Assembly: GCF_043641665.1 (NCBI RefSeq)
Contig: NC_092200.1
Span: 2,801,194-2,865,193 of the forward strand
DNA length: 64,000 nt
Origin: Enoplosus armatus
Lineage: Eukaryota; Chordata; Actinopteri; Centrarchiformes; Enoplosidae
Reading direction: 5' to 3'
Both the position numbers and the translations under genes were made by a program. Below, one piece after another: positions 61,646 to 64,000 of this stretch. Under the pieces are notes generated by a model. The model searched no databases. It saw only the letters and a program-made list of their open reading frames with translations, and had not been told where the DNA came from. Within the stretch, counting starts at the first letter, position 1; each line of letters starts with the position of its first letter.

Positions 61646-64000
61646 GCCTGAGTGTGGCTGTGGAGTTGATCCTCACATCGTATGGCGTGTCCTGTTTACA
61701 ATCCTCGTCGGATAACGCTTAAAGAACACTTCAAGTTGTTGATGAGGTTCTGCATTAGAACCTTTGCTGTAGGCTACTCACATTTGAAGTTTGCTGACGA
61801 CGTTCGGACATTCACAGGCTGTAGAGGGACTGTTGAATGCACCAAACCTGCTGCCTTTTCAGTTTCCTCCAACCTTTCAGCCACCTTGCCACTGGCAGTT
61901 AATTTCCCTTAATCTGCTGGCAGGTCAGGGCAGAGCAGGGCAACAAAGTTACTGGATCAAGATATGGTTGATTGCTCACTGGACCTTCATTTCTTTTTAG
62001 TGGGGGTGGAGAGGAGTCAATTATAAACTTAAATAGTCAAACTTTAAAAAGTTACCACCACTTACATTGATTGCATGAGCTTTCCATTGTTTTTCGAAGA
62101 GTTTCCTGGGGTATTATAATTGCCTCGGTAATATGCGGAGCCTTTTATCCTGCTCATAAAAGCCAGTCACATTAATCAAGTTGTATTGGTGTTGGTGAGC
62201 TACACGAGATGATTGGGACAATAAGTGGTGCGTGTCTTTGAGAGATGCGAGACTCAGAACGTGTCATCCAAACCAAGTTCCCAACCATTAAATGTTACGA
62301 CACTATGGCTCCATTAAAAACCGGGATATTACTCATATCAGAGGCTCGAAACGGGGGGAAAAAAAAACAAAAACGTGCCAAACTGTTCTGTGAAGTTCAT
62401 TCCTCGGCGTCAATCTCACGTCTCCGGTAATTGTCGAGCAGGTCATGTATGGAAAAAGGAGGAGGGAGGGGAAGAATAGCTTCCTCAAAAACATGGCAGG
62501 TTTAATTTGTTAACGTGGATGAAAATTGGCCAGTGAGGAAAACAAACGACGGCGAGATGGGCCGATGGTACCAGTTCGTCGGGGGAAGATTGAAGAGCCG
62601 GTCTAGAGATAGCTCACGTCTCCATAAATCATGTTGACAATTGACTTGAACTGCAAGAGGAGGAGGTCTCCCATAAAGCGAGCCTGAACAGGCACTGATA
62701 TAGGACGTCTCTCTCCCGCTGCCCAGAAATAGAACGACAGCTTGATGCATTGAGGATGGCCCGTGATGGCTGACTGAAACACTGTCCGCGCACTCGTTTA
62801 AAGTGGTAATGTGGGAACTGTTTTTATCTAACTTTGGCGCCATCTGTGGTGGTCTGTTGCCACCACCGTTGTGTGTCTGCAGTGTTCTTTCCAACGATGA
62901 TTTATCAGACAGTGTTGGAGGCACTGTGGTGTCCTTTCTTTTAAATCTCAGTACAGTGCAGTTCTGTTTATTCCAAAACTGCTGTTGCTGCTGCCAAAAG
63001 TGTAAAATACTAATTCATCGCCTTCTGTAACAAACCTGACTCCGGCCAGTGAGCCGGAAAACTCTTATGTCACACTGTTCTTTGCTATTTTATGGGTCAA
63101 AATTCAGTCTGATTCAACTCAAACACAACCCATCTTCGTCACTCGCAGTTCAGTTCTGACTAGCCACCAAAGCCCTCTGGTTTGCTAGTTCAACCTGGCT
63201 GCAACGTAACGCGACGTCGTCCAGAAACATTGGTCAATCAAGTACAAAATAAATATGCAGGATAAAACGATTGTTGCCGTGAGTTTTGAAATCCTTCCTC
63301 TGTGGTATTAAACGAGTCTTCGAACTGGTCTTCCTGGATCATGTTACATCTTCCAACCAGCACGCAGTGAAATGTTTGTTCTGAGGATCTTTAAACTGGA
63401 CTCAACTACAGGAGCCCACAGTGGTCCTCTCACCACACCCCTCACCCCCCCCCCCCCCCACTGGAAAGGCCTATTACGCTTTGCCAGATGACTATGAAAG
63501 AGCTTCTTCCTCCTCCTCCTCCTCTATCATGCCTGATCTCTCGTCTCATGCGTCTCCTCTTCCTCTCTGCTCTCTTTGTTGTGATGCAGAAGCAGAAGCT
63601 GGGCAAACTCCATAAATAAGACTTCTATAGGTATCATATGTCAGAATGATCTGTAGTACTGTGTATGCAGTTTGAGTCCTGACCTGTTAATGAGATCAGA
63701 CTAAAATTAGAACTTTAATATCCAGCATCACTCACTCATCTTCTGCTGCTCACTATCTGTGATTTTCTCTATAGGTGTATTACATGTGTGACACCCAGCC
63801 GAGCGTATGAGCTTCTCCCTCTACGTCGGCGGCTCAGAGAGCTGTGTTTATGCCGGTTTCACCAGATGTTGATTCAACCGTTGAACAGATGACAGACTTA
63901 GCCAGCAGCTGAGGAGACAAATCCACAGTCCAACACTCAGCAGGCTTCCACCTCGCCTTTTCTCTGCCTGCTTTGTTTACGTACGTCTGTCTCTGTCTCG

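Larger units (their letters stand above)
31242..64000. other. Upstream region: 5' intron and/or flank of cdh20, no coding exon recognised
   Basis: Coding exon 1 begins with a splice acceptor, so at least one untranslated exon and the promoter lie upstream, either here or beyond the window. About 32.8 kb show no open frame with a recognisable domain. The longest, 201 codons at 45470-46075, is open on both strands. Contents: several families of fish interspersed repeats, dinucleotide and homopolymer repeats, an AT-rich block at 56225-56845, and unique stretches rich in TAAT-type words that could be regulatory. I could not place the first exon. Confidence 0.7.

Noticed and set aside
1..64000. 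CRISPR arrays, operons, prophage or bacterial defence genes
   Set aside because: No regularly spaced direct repeats and no clustered long reading frames. The gene is intron-containing and vertebrate.
1..64000. Intact transposase, reverse transcriptase or endogenous viral genes
   Set aside because: None of the open frames shows the motifs of these proteins. The repeats seen are non-coding remnants.

Overview
This is vertebrate, almost certainly teleost (probably spiny-rayed fish), nuclear DNA. Coding exons are short and separated by introns with GT/AG borders. The intergenic and intronic DNA is rich in CA/GT microsatellites and in interspersed repeats whose consensus I recognise from fish genomes. 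There is no bacterial-style gene packing.

The only protein-coding gene I can support is one classical type II cadherin on the minus strand. Its eleven coding exons run from 31162 (ATG) down to 10566 (stop). All ten introns have GT/AG borders and all exon phases agree. The spliced coding sequence is 2388 nt, giving 795 residues. The cytoplasmic tail and membrane-proximal region match vertebrate cadherin-20 (cdh20) better than CDH7, 12, 18, 22 or 24 as I remember those families. The protein has a signal peptide, a short prodomain ending in RVKR, five extracellular cadherin repeats, one membrane span, and a catenin-binding tail.

Layout: 1-9020 is flanking DNA downstream of the gene with no recognisable gene. 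About 9020-10565 is the probable 3' UTR. 10566-31241 holds the coding exons and introns. Two tRNA-Glu(TTC) genes lie inside the gene in opposite orientation, one in intron 9 and one in intron 10, so they form a 72-bp inverted repeat around coding exon 10. 31242-64000 is either a long 5' intron or upstream flank. It holds no coding exon that I can see, only repeats, simple sequence and unique stretches that could be regulatory. The first untranslated exon and the promoter were not located.

I found no CRISPR array, operon, intact transposase or reverse transcriptase, or virus-like gene, and nothing I would call a new biological system. The most interesting feature is the tRNA inverted repeat flanking the exon that encodes the start of the membrane span. 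It could influence splicing or exon circularisation.
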